In this document: positions 1-8,287 of the stretch, one piece after another | How positions within the stretch are numbered: the first letter of the stretch is position 1 | Layout: the number at the start of each line of letters is the position of its first letter | Program-made: the position numbers and the translations under genes | From: Moorella humiferrea | Lineage (GTDB): Bacteria; Bacillota; DSM-521; Neomoorellales; Neomoorellaceae | Assembly (NCBI RefSeq): GCF_039233145.1 | Contig: NZ_CP136419.1 | Span: 1,276,001-1,340,000 of the forward strand | Direction of reading: 5' to 3' | Length of the DNA stretch: 64,000 bases | The notes under the pieces: generated by a model | The model's database searches: none | What the model was told of the DNA's origin: nothing | The model's input: the letters and a program-made list of their open reading frames with translations, nothing else

Positions 1-1094
1 GGGCCATTCAGGCAGTAGGTGCCGGTATGTTTATGGCTATGGGTCCAGCCATAGTAACATCGGTTTTTCCGGCCAATGAGCGTGGACGTGCTTTGGGTAC
101 AAATGGTATGATTGTTGCCACAGGTCTGGCCTTGGGTCCGACCCTCGGCGGTTTGCTTATTACTGTGGCCGGATGGCAGGCCATTTTCATGATAAATATA
201 CCCATCGGCCTCTTCAGCTATATCTTGTGCCGTCAAGTAGTACCGGAGGTAGAAAAACTTAAACCGCAACGTTTTGATTTAATGGGTGCCGTTTTGGCCT
301 TTATTTCCTTGAGCGCTTTTTTACTGGCAGGTAGTTATGGTGAAGAATGGGGTTGGACTTCCCCGTTAACCATTATTTTGGGAATTATATTTCTCGTAGG
401 CATTTGGGCCTTTATCCGCTGGGAACGACGGGTAGAGCAGCCTATGTTGGATTTAAGTCTATTTCGTAACAAGGTTTTTACAGCCGCTAACTTTGCAGCC
501 CTAATGAACTTTATGTCCCAGTATGCAGTCATTTTCTTAATCCCCTTTTTCCTGCAGCAAATATTAAATTATTCTCCGGGAAAGGCCGGTTTAATTCTTA
601 CCGCGTCTCCCCTGGTGACGTTATTAGTGGCCCCTATCAGCGGAGCCCTATCGGACCTAGTGGGGACCCGCAGGCTGGCCTTTTTGGGACAGGCTACCGT
701 AAGTGCCACCCTCTTTTTGATGTCAAGATTGCAGGTTACTTCCCAGGCCTTTGATATCGTTTGGCGCTTATGCCTTTTTGGTTTAGGGACAGGAATCTTT
801 CAGTCACCTAATAACAGCGCGGTCATGGGTAGCGTTCCCCGTAGTCGTCTCGGTATAGGTTCCGGTGTTTTGGCAACTGTCCGCAACGTGGGCATGGTTT
901 TGGGGATAGCTGTTAGCAGCGGTGTTTTTACCTGGCAGCGGCAGGCTAAATTGGCGATTCTCGGCCCGGCCGGAAACACCCAGGCTTTTATGGCGGGATT
1001 AAAAGCCTCCTTTATAGTAGGAGCCTGCCTGGCCGCTGCCGGGGCCTTCGCCTCCCTTGTAAGGGGTGATAATTTGCTGTCAAAGGTGAATTAA
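1..1094 (+). CDS. MFS drug/proton antiporter, DHA2 (EmrB/QacA) type, 5'-truncated by window edge
   Basis: The reading frame is open from the first bases (first full codon at 3), so the gene starts upstream of the window. About 360 residues are visible, made almost wholly of hydrophobic membrane segments. The GRALGTNGMIVATGLALGP stretch and the following GGLLITVAGWQAIFMINIP match the motif C/post-C region of 14-helix exporters. A single central loop holds a charged RWERRVEQPMLDLSLF segment, which is typical between helices 6-8 of DHA2 proteins. The substrate cannot be told from sequence. The stop is followed within 5 bases by the tRNA-Pro promoter. Family call is firm; substrate is unknown. 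Confidence 0.85.
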   Translation, partial: AIQAVGAGMFMAMGPAIVTSVFPANERGRALGTNGMIVATGLALGPTLGGLLITVAGWQAIFMINIPIGLFSYILCRQVVPEVEKLKPQRFDLMGAVLAFISLSAFLLAGSYGEEWGWTSPLTIILGIIFLVGIWAFIRWERRVEQPMLDLSLFRNKVFTAANFAALMNFMSQYAVIFLIPFFLQQILNYSPGKAGLILTASPLVTLLVAPISGALSDLVGTRRLAFLGQATVSATLFLMSRLQVTSQAFDIVWRLCLFGLGTGIFQSPNNSAVMGSVPRSRLGIGSGVLATVRNVGMVLGIAVSSGVFTWQRQAKLAILGPAGNTQAFMAGLKASFIVGACLAAAGAFASLVRGDNLLSKVN

Positions 1095-1098
1095 AGTA

Positions 1099-1127
1099 TT
1101 GCCTGTAGGTAACCTACATGTTAAAAT
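1099..1127 (+). promoter_or_regulatory. Predicted sigma-A promoter of the tRNA pair
   Basis: TTGCCT (1099-1104) and TAAAAT (1122-1127) are separated by 17 bases, and the tRNA-Pro 5' end is 13 bases after the -10. The spacer contains a perfect dyad GTAGGT-A-ACCTAC at 1105-1117. Confidence 0.55.
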
Positions 1128-1139
1128 ATTTGTTGCATA

Positions 1140-1217
1140 CGGGATGTAGCTCAGTTTGGCTAGAGCACCTGCTTTGGGAGCAGGGGGTCGCAGGTTCAAA
1201 TCCTGTCATCCCGACCA
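1140..1217 (+). tRNA. tRNA-Pro (anticodon TGG)
   Basis: The acceptor strands CGGGATG (1140-1146) and CATCCCG (1207-1213) pair fully. The anticodon loop CTTTGGGAG gives TGG, the T loop reads GGTTCAAATCC, and the CCA end is encoded (1215-1217). C at position 1 is normal for proline tRNAs. It lies 8 bases before tRNA-Thr, so the two are probably co-transcribed. Confidence 0.96.
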
Positions 1218-1225
1218 TAAACTTT

Positions 1226-1301
<76 letters not shown>

Positions 1302-1314
1302 TTAATAATATTAA

Positions 1315-1343
1315 GGCCTCCCCTTAAAGCTAAAGGGGAGGCC
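1315..1343. terminator. Bidirectional terminator hairpin
   Basis: An 11-bp perfect stem GGCCTCCCCTT / AAGGGGAGGCC with a 7-base loop lies between tRNA-Thr (+) and the ABC ATPase end (-). AT-rich sequence follows on both sides, so it can serve both converging transcripts. Confidence 0.8.
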
Positions 1344-1347
1344 CCAT

Positions 1348-2166
1348 TTATTCTACGGGTACCATATTGGCTGCCTTGAGGCTTTCTTCCCGGATTTGAT
1401 CGAGGATACGGGTTTTCAGTTCGAGAAAAACCCTGGTATTTTTCATTTCCGGAGTTCGGGGACGAGCAAGGGGGATGGGTATTTGGGCTTTAAGGCGGCC
1501 AGGACGAGCGGTCATGATATATACAGTATCCCCTAAAAAAATAGCTTCTTCCACGTCGTGGGTTACGAAAAGGATGGTCTTCCTGCTTTCCTCCCAAACC
1601 TTTAAAAGCAGCTCCTGCATAACCAGGCGCGTTTGGGCATCAAGGGCTCCGAAGGGCTCATCCATAAGGAGAATGTCCGGATCGTTGGCCAGGGCCCGGG
1701 CGATAGCCACACGCTGTTTCATACCGCCGGAAAGGTTTTTGGGATATGCATCGGCAAAGGGCGTGAGACCGATAATTTCCAGATAATGATCAACGATTTC
1801 CCGGCGGCGGGCTTCCGCCATCCCCTTCAGGGTAAGGCCGAACTCAATATTCTGGCGTACCGTCAGCCAGGGGAAGAGGGTATAGCTCTGGAAAACCATA
1901 CCCCGGTCTGCCCCCGGCCCTTGAATTAAACGTCCGTCTTTATACACCTGCCCGCTAGTGGCTTCGGCAAGTCCGGCTATTATCCGCAACAAAGTGGATT
2001 TACCGCACCCGGAAGGACCGAGAATGGTTACAAATTCTCCTTCTTTAACTTCTAAAGAAACATTGTCCAGGGCGGTAATCTTTTGCCGTTTGATGTTGAA
2101 TACCCTGGATAAGTTCATAACCGTTAATTTATATACCCGGCTTTGGGGAGCGGGAGCTAGGGCCAC
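1348..2166 (-). CDS. ABC transporter ATP-binding protein, nitrate/sulfonate/taurine (SsuB/TauB) type
   Basis: This is the cytoplasmic ATPase that would power uptake of a small organic anion or nitrogen/sulfur compound with the two upstream genes. The Walker A GPSGCGKST, Q-loop MVFQSYTLFPW, signature LSGGMKQRVAIARAL, Walker B ILLMDEPF and the switch histidine of FVTHDVEEA are all present and in order. Length (272 aa) is normal. The start chosen is GTG 2166, which has GGGAGG seven bases upstream and lies 2 bases after the permease stop. A longer frame starting at ATG 2190 lacks a ribosome site. The family is sure; the substrate is not. Confidence 0.93.
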   Translation of the reverse strand: MALAPAPQSRVYKLTVMNLSRVFNIKRQKITALDNVSLEVKEGEFVTILGPSGCGKSTLLRIIAGLAEATSGQVYKDGRLIQGPGADRGMVFQSYTLFPWLTVRQNIEFGLTLKGMAEARRREIVDHYLEIIGLTPFADAYPKNLSGGMKQRVAIARALANDPDILLMDEPFGALDAQTRLVMQELLLKVWEESRKTILFVTHDVEEAIFLGDTVYIMTARPGRLKAQIPIPLARPRTPEMKNTRVFLELKTRILDQIREESLKAANMVPVE

Positions 2167-2168
2167 TG

Positions 2169-2957
2169 TTATACCTCCCTCTCCATCCAAGGGAATAAAA
2201 GACGATTAAAGGCTTTAAAAGCCATGTCGCAGATAATTCCCAGGATGCCTATCGTTAAAATACCCACAAACATGTCGGGGGTATTAAGTTGCCGTCCGGC
2301 ATTCATGATCAAGAAGCCCAGGCCCGAATTAGCCGCTACCAACTCGGCGACGATAACATAGGTCCAGGCCCACCCTAGTGTGATCCGCAGGGTATCCATG
2401 ATTCCCGGTAAGGCTGCCGGCAGTATAACCCGCCGGAACACTTCTAAAGGACGTGCCCCCAGGGTATAGGCGGTATCAATCAGATCTTGAGGAACGTTTT
2501 TGGTAACATCCATGACCATTAAAACCATCTGGAAAAATATGCCTATAAAAACAACGCCGATTTTCTGGGTTTCAAAGATGCTAAGCCAGATTATGGTAAG
2601 GGGTATGAAAGCCGAAGCGGGCATATAACGAAAAAAGGCCAGTAAAGGTTCAAAGAAGGCCTCTACAACCTTTAAGGTGCCCATGAGTATCCCCAGAGGC
2701 ACGCCAATAGCTGCGGCCAGCAGAAAACCGCTAGTAACCCGAAAAAAGCTGATGCCGATATCGCCCAGTAATCCGTCGGCCGCCAGGTCCCAGGCCGCCC
2801 GGGCTACAGCCCCGGGCGGCGGTAGATGGGAAGGCGGCAGCTGCCCCACCGTTACTCCTAGTTCCCACAATAAAAGGACAAAGGCAAAGGCGGTAATGCT
2901 CAAGGTAAAGTATAATTTACCCGGGATGGGAGTGTTCAGTTTTAGATACTTGCGCAT
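2169..2957 (-). CDS. ABC transporter permease, SsuC/TauC type
   Basis: A 262-aa integral membrane protein with about six hydrophobic helices. The BPD-transport motif region (LGARPLEVFRRVILPAALP) near residues 165-185 is the EAA loop that contacts the ATPase. The start ATG 2957 gives a short cytoplasmic N-terminus and then the first helix. It lies 25 bases after the binding-protein gene and 2 bases before the ATPase start, so the three genes form one transcription unit read on the minus strand. Confidence 0.93.
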   Translation of the reverse strand: MRKYLKLNTPIPGKLYFTLSITAFAFVLLLWELGVTVGQLPPSHLPPPGAVARAAWDLAADGLLGDIGISFFRVTSGFLLAAAIGVPLGILMGTLKVVEAFFEPLLAFFRYMPASAFIPLTIIWLSIFETQKIGVVFIGIFFQMVLMVMDVTKNVPQDLIDTAYTLGARPLEVFRRVILPAALPGIMDTLRITLGWAWTYVIVAELVAANSGLGFLIMNAGRQLNTPDMFVGILTIGILGIICDMAFKAFNRLLFPWMEREV

Positions 2958-2982
2958 TTAAACAACACCGTATTTCTCGGGA

Positions 2983-4029
2983 TTAGATTTTGGCATTGTT
3001 GACATAGGTTGAATCAAGCATGCTTTTTACATCGGGTTTAGATTTAATTACCTTGTTGTTATATCCGAAATCAACGGCCTGTTGCAAGGAGGTGTAAAGG
3101 GGGCCAGGTTTGTCGAGGGTTCCAAACATCTCCTTGTTCTGGGCCAGATTGAAAAGGCGCAGGGTTTCTAAATTGCTTTCAAACTCCTCCTGCTTGATCC
3201 CCAGGCCCTTGGCCATGATAGCGTTTGCCTCGGCTTTGTTGTTTTCCCAATACTGCATTGCTTCGGCCAGGGCATCGACCATGGCCTGGAGGGCTTCAGG
3301 ATGTTGCTCAGCCCAATCGCTCCGCAGGGCGACGGTATCCATTATCAGCCCAGGGGTCTCTTTGGAGGTTGCCAGGAGATTGCCTTTATTTTCTTTAATC
3401 GCTTTGCTCAGCCAGGGTTCCCAGGTAACGGCGGCGTCTACTTTGCCGGCAACGAAGGTCGAACCGGCGTCGCTGGCTGACATTTGGATATGGTTGATAT
3501 CCTTTTCCGTCATACCGTTTTTAGCCAGGATAGCCAAAAGTAGGATATGACTGGCGGTGCCGAAGTCATAGGCTACATTTTTACCCTTGAGGTCTTTTAT
3601 GGTCTTGATCTCCGGTTTGGCCAGGATGCCGTCGCCGCCGTAGGAATCATCCAGAGCCCAGATCTGTTTCAGGGGGATACCCGCATCTACAATCTGGGTT
3701 ACGATATCCAGGGTGGTAGCAATGCCGTCCACCTGCTTCCCGGCCAGGGCCTGCTTGCGTTCGCCCAAGCCCTGGATAACGATAAGCTGCACGTCCAGGC
3801 CGTGTTTCTTGAAGAAGCCTTTATCCCGGGCCAGGAAGAGGGGTCCATAGCCCGACCAGGTGGTCATGGTGAGCTTGACAGGTGTAAGCTGTTGCTCCTG
3901 TCCCCCGCCGGCAGCCTGTTTAGCGGCGGTTTGCTGTTTGCTGCCGCCGCCTCCGCAACCGGCCAGTAACAAAGCGGCTAAAATTCCTGTTAAGAAGAAA
4001 GTGATGATTTTGCTAAACTTAATCTTCAT
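2983..4029 (-). CDS. ABC transporter substrate-binding lipoprotein, NitT/TauT (NMT1-like) family
   Basis: A 348-aa exported lipoprotein. The N-terminal basic segment and hydrophobic helix end in the lipobox LLAGC (Cys near residue 25), followed by a Gly/Gln-rich linker. The mature part has the periplasmic-binding fold of SsuA/TauA proteins: TTWSGYGPLFLARDKGFF near the N-terminus, and AAVTWEPWLSKA for the second lobe. AAAGGAGG lies 6 bases before ATG 4029. Ligand specificity cannot be read. It lies 40 bases downstream of the glycerol-dehydrogenase-like gene and probably shares its transcript. Confidence 0.92.
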   Translation of the reverse strand: MKIKFSKIITFFLTGILAALLLAGCGGGGSKQQTAAKQAAGGGQEQQLTPVKLTMTTWSGYGPLFLARDKGFFKKHGLDVQLIVIQGLGERKQALAGKQVDGIATTLDIVTQIVDAGIPLKQIWALDDSYGGDGILAKPEIKTIKDLKGKNVAYDFGTASHILLLAILAKNGMTEKDINHIQMSASDAGSTFVAGKVDAAVTWEPWLSKAIKENKGNLLATSKETPGLIMDTVALRSDWAEQHPEALQAMVDALAEAMQYWENNKAEANAIMAKGLGIKQEEFESNLETLRLFNLAQNKEMFGTLDKPGPLYTSLQQAVDFGYNNKVIKSKPDVKSMLDSTYVNNAKI

Positions 4030-4069
4030 GGAGATCCTCCTTTAATCCAACAGCTAATCCAAAGGCAAT

Positions 4070-5158
4070 TTAAAACCCTCGCCCGAGGCGGTCTGCTGCC
4101 AAGAGCGCTTCCCGAATCATGGCCGCCGTTACCGGAAAGGGCATATTGGCCATATCCGGGCTCGCCGCCGCAGCGTTGCTAACCAGTTCCAGGGACGGCC
4201 CATCCTCCGGCGACAGACCCACTTCTTTTAAGGTTACCGGCAGGCCGACCTGGCGGTTAAAGGCGGCCAAGGATGCGATGATTTTTATTTCCCTCCCTTC
4301 CAGGAATAGCTGCACCAGGTTGCCGAAGGCCACCAGTTCTCCATGGCAGCAGCCCCGCGTTAACGGTGAGGCAGTCAGTCCTTCGTAAACTCCATGGGCG
4401 CCGGCCGTACGCCCGTCGTCGCCGCCCAGACCGCTGACCAGACCGCTGATGAGGATTACAGCGTCAATTACCCTTTCTAAGTCCTGGGTGACCATTTGTT
4501 TTTCTACGGCTTTCCTGGCACCGGGGCCAGCAGTCAAAATAATGTCATAGCAGAGGCGGGCCAATGCCACGGCTCCTTCCAGGGCCGGATAAGAGGAAAC
4601 CGCCGTACTGGTAGCCCGGAGCTCGATATACTTGGCCAAGGTATCCCCCATCCCTGCGGCCAGGTAGCGCCAAGGAGCGGCGGCGATTATCTGGCTGTCA
4701 ACCAGTACCAGGGAAGGGTTTACGGCTTCATGGGATATGGCTTGAAAATGCCCTTCCCGGTCATAAATAATAGCAATTGATGTAAAGGCGGCGCAGGTGG
4801 CAGCGATTGTCGGCACCGTTACCAGGGGCACCCCAGCCTGCCGGGCGGCCCCTTTGGCGGTATCTAGGGCCTTGCCACCGCCGACACCAACCATGAAATC
4901 GGCACCCTTTTCTTTAATTGCCGCCGCTACCGCGGCTATATTTTCCGGGCAACATTCACCCCCGTACCAGACCTGCCCCACCGGTTCCACCCCGGCAGAA
5001 GCCATGGCTTCATGCAATGCCGGTACCGCCGCCGCCAGGGCCCGGTGCCCCCCTACCAGGAAGGCCTTAGCCCCCATCCTTCGCAGGGCTTGTCCGGACG
5101 CCGTAATGACGCCCGCTCCTCGGCGGTAGTTACCGGGGGCTATAATCCTTTCAAACAT
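4070..5158 (-). CDS. gldA: Glycerol dehydrogenase-like iron/zinc alcohol dehydrogenase
   Basis: An NAD-dependent group III alcohol dehydrogenase, 362 aa. The nucleotide-binding GVGGGKALDTAKGAA, the TVPTIAATCAAFTS segment, and the metal ligands of GMGDTLAK (Asp), AHGVYEGL (His) and CCHGELV (His) all match GldA. The start ATG 5158 has AGGAGG five bases upstream; the longer GTG start at 5176 would place that ribosome site inside the coding region. It heads the transcript that continues into the NitT/TauT-type transporter, an unusual pairing. The natural substrate may be a polyol or hydroxyketone other than glycerol, possibly related to the transported compound. Confidence 0.88.
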   Translation of the reverse strand: MFERIIAPGNYRRGAGVITASGQALRRMGAKAFLVGGHRALAAAVPALHEAMASAGVEPVGQVWYGGECCPENIAAVAAAIKEKGADFMVGVGGGKALDTAKGAARQAGVPLVTVPTIAATCAAFTSIAIIYDREGHFQAISHEAVNPSLVLVDSQIIAAAPWRYLAAGMGDTLAKYIELRATSTAVSSYPALEGAVALARLCYDIILTAGPGARKAVEKQMVTQDLERVIDAVILISGLVSGLGGDDGRTAGAHGVYEGLTASPLTRGCCHGELVAFGNLVQLFLEGREIKIIASLAAFNRQVGLPVTLKEVGLSPEDGPSLELVSNAAAASPDMANMPFPVTAAMIREALLAADRLGRGF

Positions 5159-5348
5159 CGTTTCCTCCTGCGACACTTAAATTATGGATTTCCTTTCACT
5201 ACCACTCTATCACTTTACCAAGACAAAATAATATTCGCCGCGGGAGACGAGAATCCTGCCAACAGATAAACGATGGCATAGGTAGAATGCAAATTGCCTC
5301 CAATCCATTAAAAGGTGTAGAATGGTTTTTGTTTGGGGGTATGGCGCT

Positions 5349-6554
5349 ATGAAGCTCGCCTACATTAACCAGCAGACAGACCTGGACCTCCTGGCCGGCA
5401 ACCTGTGGGACGGCCGGGGCGAGGGGTGCCGGCAGCAAGTAGTTATCAGCATCCGCCGGGGCCGCATCGCCGCTGTCCGTCCCCAGGATATGGCCGTTAC
5501 AGAAAAAGATGCCCGGCAGATCAACCTTGCCGGGTTGACGGTCTTACCCGGCTTAATCGACGCCCACGTTCATCTAGCCCTGGACGGCCTCGATTTTCAG
5601 GCCTCACTGGCCCGCTGGCAGGACCCGCCGGCCAGGGAAGCGGCCCTGGCCCGGGCCCTGCGGGCATCCCTGGAGCATGGCCTGGTAGCCATAAGAGACG
5701 GCAGCGACCTGGAGGGTCTCAACCTCCTGGCGCGGGAATGGGTCCGGACAGGCAAATACCCGGGTCCCAGGGTGGTGGCAACCGGGATGGCCGTAACGAA
5801 AAAAGGGAAATACGGTTCTTTCCTGGGCCCCGGCACCACCGACCAGGCTTCCATCAAGGAGTTGATTGCCGGCCTGGTAAACCGGGGCGTTGACCAGGTT
5901 AAAGTAGTGGTTTCCGGCTTAGTTACCTTCCACCGCTACGGGGAGGTGGGCAGCCTGGAATTTGACGCTGCCGAGCTGGCTACCGCCGTAAAGGCGGCCC
6001 ATGCGGCCGGCAGGCCGGTGATGGCCCATGTCAACTCGGCTGCCGGCGTGGACCTGGCCCTGGCCGCCGGGGTGGACAGTATTGAACATGGCTATTTTCT
6101 TACAACGGCCCAACTGGAAACTATGGCTGCCAGGGGTACATACTGGGTACCGACTGTGGCCGCTATAGCCAACCGACTTTCTGCCACCGTGAAAAAGTTC
6201 TACCCGGAGAGGGAAAAGGAAATTATACAGCGGACCCGGGAATCTCAGCAGGAGATGATTGCTAGAGCTTACCAGCTCGGAGTGAAGCTGGTCGTAGGCA
6301 CCGATGCCGGCGCACCCGGTGTCTACCACGGGGAATCTTATGTGGACGAACTGCTGTACTGGCACCGGGCCGGTGTCCCGGCGGCGGCTATCTTACGGGC
6401 GGCTACGGTTACAGCTGCAGCCGCCCTGGGCCTGGACGGGGAACTGGGGCAGGTAAAACCCGGCTACCGGCCCTGCCTGATTGCCGTCCGGGGTAATCCC
6501 CTGGAGGATTTAAAGGTCCTGGCCAAACCGGAAATGGTTTTTATTGACTTTTAG
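5349..6554 (+). CDS. Metal-dependent amidohydrolase, imidazolonepropionase-like
   Basis: A cytosolic TIM-barrel hydrolase of about 400 aa. The metal ligands are visible in order: HxH in LIDAHVHLALDG, a Lys candidate in VDQVKVVVSG, His in MAHVNSA, His in SIEHGYF, and Asp in GTDAGAPG. This arrangement fits the HutI/prolidase-like branch of the amidohydrolases; the substrate is unknown. Two starts are plausible: ATG 5349 behind GGGGGT, chosen here, and ATG 5322 behind AAAAGGTG, which adds nine atypical hydrophobic residues. It is divergent from gldA and monocistronic. Confidence 0.85.
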   Translation: MKLAYINQQTDLDLLAGNLWDGRGEGCRQQVVISIRRGRIAAVRPQDMAVTEKDARQINLAGLTVLPGLIDAHVHLALDGLDFQASLARWQDPPAREAALARALRASLEHGLVAIRDGSDLEGLNLLAREWVRTGKYPGPRVVATGMAVTKKGKYGSFLGPGTTDQASIKELIAGLVNRGVDQVKVVVSGLVTFHRYGEVGSLEFDAAELATAVKAAHAAGRPVMAHVNSAAGVDLALAAGVDSIEHGYFLTTAQLETMAARGTYWVPTVAAIANRLSATVKKFYPEREKEIIQRTRESQQEMIARAYQLGVKLVVGTDAGAPGVYHGESYVDELLYWHRAGVPAAAILRAATVTAAAALGLDGELGQVKPGYRPCLIAVRGNPLEDLKVLAKPEMVFIDF

Positions 6555-6666
6555 CCGTTTTGCCGCCGCACCTCTACCTGGAGGCTCCTCCTGCTCAACT
6601 ATGAGTTGTCCTTTCCCCGGGCCTATGCTATCTTTTTACTAAGATTTTTTCAAGGAGGGCTTCGCT

Positions 6667-6948
6667 TTGTCCCTTGTGCGGGCGCACTTCTGGGTGAAAG
6701 GACTGGTCCAGGGGGTGGGGTTTCGTTATTTTATCCTGCGGCAGGCGGCGGCTTTGCAGCTTAACGGGTGGGTGCGGAATCGCTTAAATGGCAGCGTTGA
6801 GGGTGTAGTTGAAGGACCGGCGGAAAGGGTGAAAGAGTTCCTGGACCACTGCCGGCGGGGTCCTGCTTTGGCCGAAGTCGAGGAAGTCAGGATCCAGTAT
6901 GAAGAGCCACAGGGCGAAACGACCTTTAGAATTAGAAGTTCCCTTTGA
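6667..6948 (+). CDS. acyP: Acylphosphatase
   Basis: A 93-aa enzyme that hydrolyses acyl phosphates such as acetyl phosphate. The signature VKGLVQGVGFRYFILRQA contains the catalytic Arg, and the second motif GWVRNRLNGSVEGVVEG contains the catalytic Asn. The start is TTG 6667 with AAGGAGGG seven bases upstream; no ATG fits. Length matches the family exactly. It converges on plsY across a 24-base gap. Confidence 0.95.
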   Translation: MSLVRAHFWVKGLVQGVGFRYFILRQAAALQLNGWVRNRLNGSVEGVVEGPAERVKEFLDHCRRGPALAEVEEVRIQYEEPQGETTFRIRSSL

Positions 6949-6972
6949 ATTAAGCCATAGTGATTGTGGCAG

Positions 6973-7542
6973 TTAATCAAACTTGCCAATTACCAGGGGG
7001 CCATGCCGTAGTAGCATAATTACCGCCAGGCCCAGGCCGAAAATAAAATACCAGCCTGGTCCTTCGCGCAGCCAGAAATAAAAAGGCAGGCCGCTGAAGG
7101 TCAGGAGGGTGGCCAGGTCGCTATTGCGGGTGAGGGCGAGCAGCAGGCCCAGGACAATGGCCGCCGGCAGGACTAGCGGCGGATAAATGGCCAGGGTTGT
7201 CCCCAGGCTGGTGGCCAGGCCTTTGCCGCCTTGAAATTGCCAGTAGAAGGGCCAGTTGTGCCCGGCCACGGCCGCCAGGGCCATGAGGACGGCCAGCTCT
7301 ATACCACCCCATTTTCTTCCCATGGCCGCCAGCAGGTAACCCTTCGCCGTATCCCAGAGGAAGGTCGTTATACCTGCCGTCACGCTTAAGTTGCGGAGGA
7401 CGTTCATGGTACCGGCGTTGCCGCTGCCCACCCGGCGCACATCCACCCGGTGCCAGAGGCGGGCGGCGATATGCCCACCTGCCAAGGACCCGCCCAGGTA
7501 GGCCAGCAGGGTGCCTATGGCAGCCTTTATCCAAGGCAACAA
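6973..7542 (-). CDS. plsY: Acyl-phosphate:glycerol-3-phosphate acyltransferase PlsY
   Basis: A membrane enzyme that makes lysophosphatidic acid, the first step of phospholipid synthesis. The three family motifs are visible: GSGNAGTMNVLR, the DTAKGYL region, and GHNWPFYWQFQGGKGLATSLG. Five or so hydrophobic helices span 189 aa. The start appears to be TTG 7542 (followed by a second TTG) behind a GGGGGG stretch; there is no ATG. The neighbouring acylphosphatase consumes the same acyl-phosphate class, although the two genes converge. Confidence 0.93.
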   Translation of the reverse strand: MLPWIKAAIGTLLAYLGGSLAGGHIAARLWHRVDVRRVGSGNAGTMNVLRNLSVTAGITTFLWDTAKGYLLAAMGRKWGGIELAVLMALAAVAGHNWPFYWQFQGGKGLATSLGTTLAIYPPLVLPAAIVLGLLLALTRNSDLATLLTFSGLPFYFWLREGPGWYFIFGLGLAVIMLLRHGPLVIGKFD

Positions 7543-7798
7543 AACTGGTTACCCCCCCTGTAGTTAAGCTACATTTTATTTAACTATAATTCCAAAAACG
7601 GAGAAGGAGCGGAGATGATCCGGGGATGGTCCGTGTTTCCTACTTAAGTCAGATTTAACCGCGCCGGTTTAATCGTTTTTTGTCATGCCGCCGCAATGTT
7701 CGTGTCGCCGGCAGAGGATGAAAATGCCCCCCTACTGACCTCCGGCTGGCAAACAGCATAGGATATATGGAACGGTGCGGTGAAAGGGGGGAATGCAG
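7543..7798. other. Intergenic region between plsY and a small membrane protein gene
   Basis: About 250 bases without a gene. The only structure seen is a weak hairpin AACCG-CGC-CGGTT (7657-7669) followed by six T (7676-7681) on the plus strand. This could be an attenuator or the end of a short RNA, but no promoter upstream of it is clear. Confidence 0.3.
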
Positions 7799-8287
7799 AT
7801 GGAAGATCTCAGCCGCTTCTTCACTGTTATTGGCGCGGTCTTTGCGGCGGCCAAAGGTATTACCGACCAGGTCAAGGCCCGCTGGCCCTGGCTGGGGGAG
7901 CCGAGGGATGACCCCCAGGCGGAAAAACAGCGGGAGCTATGGGTAATTATATTTAACGCCGTTATCGCCGCCCTCCTGGCCGGCATGGCATCGATTGATG
8001 TCTTTGCCCTGCTGGGACTGAATGCCTTTACCGGGTTGAAGGCTGCTTATCCTGGTCTTTATTCATTGATTAATATGGTGGCTGTAGGCCTGATGTCTAC
8101 CTTTGGCAGTCCCTTCCTCCATGAGATCCTGTCGATCCTGATTGAATTCAAGGAAAATATTCGCTTGCGCAACCAGATGGCCACCTTACAGCTCCTGCCG
8201 GCGAAAAAAATCAGAACGCCCAGGGATGAAAATGATGAAAACTGTTTTACGAACCGGGCCGTGGACCAACTCAAATGGCCAGTTTAG
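7799..8287 (+). CDS. Small membrane protein of unknown function
   Basis: Not recognised. The 162-aa product has an amphipathic N-terminus, a polar linker, then two or three hydrophobic segments (about residues 45-70 and 85-110) and a charged C-terminal tail. The start ATG 7799 is seven bases after GGGGGG; an ATG six bases earlier is too close to that site. It converges on cbiO and overlaps its end by 17 bases. The size and layout recall holin-like or phage-derived membrane proteins, but no motif supports that. Confidence 0.7.
   Translation: MEDLSRFFTVIGAVFAAAKGITDQVKARWPWLGEPRDDPQAEKQRELWVIIFNAVIAALLAGMASIDVFALLGLNAFTGLKAAYPGLYSLINMVAVGLMSTFGSPFLHEILSILIEFKENIRLRNQMATLQLLPAKKIRTPRDENDENCFTNRAVDQLKWPV

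Noticed and set aside
5199-5438. 79-aa open frame on the minus strand between gldA and the amidohydrolase
   Set aside because: It overlaps both the promoter region and the real plus-strand gene, has no ribosome site, and its sequence has no family feel.
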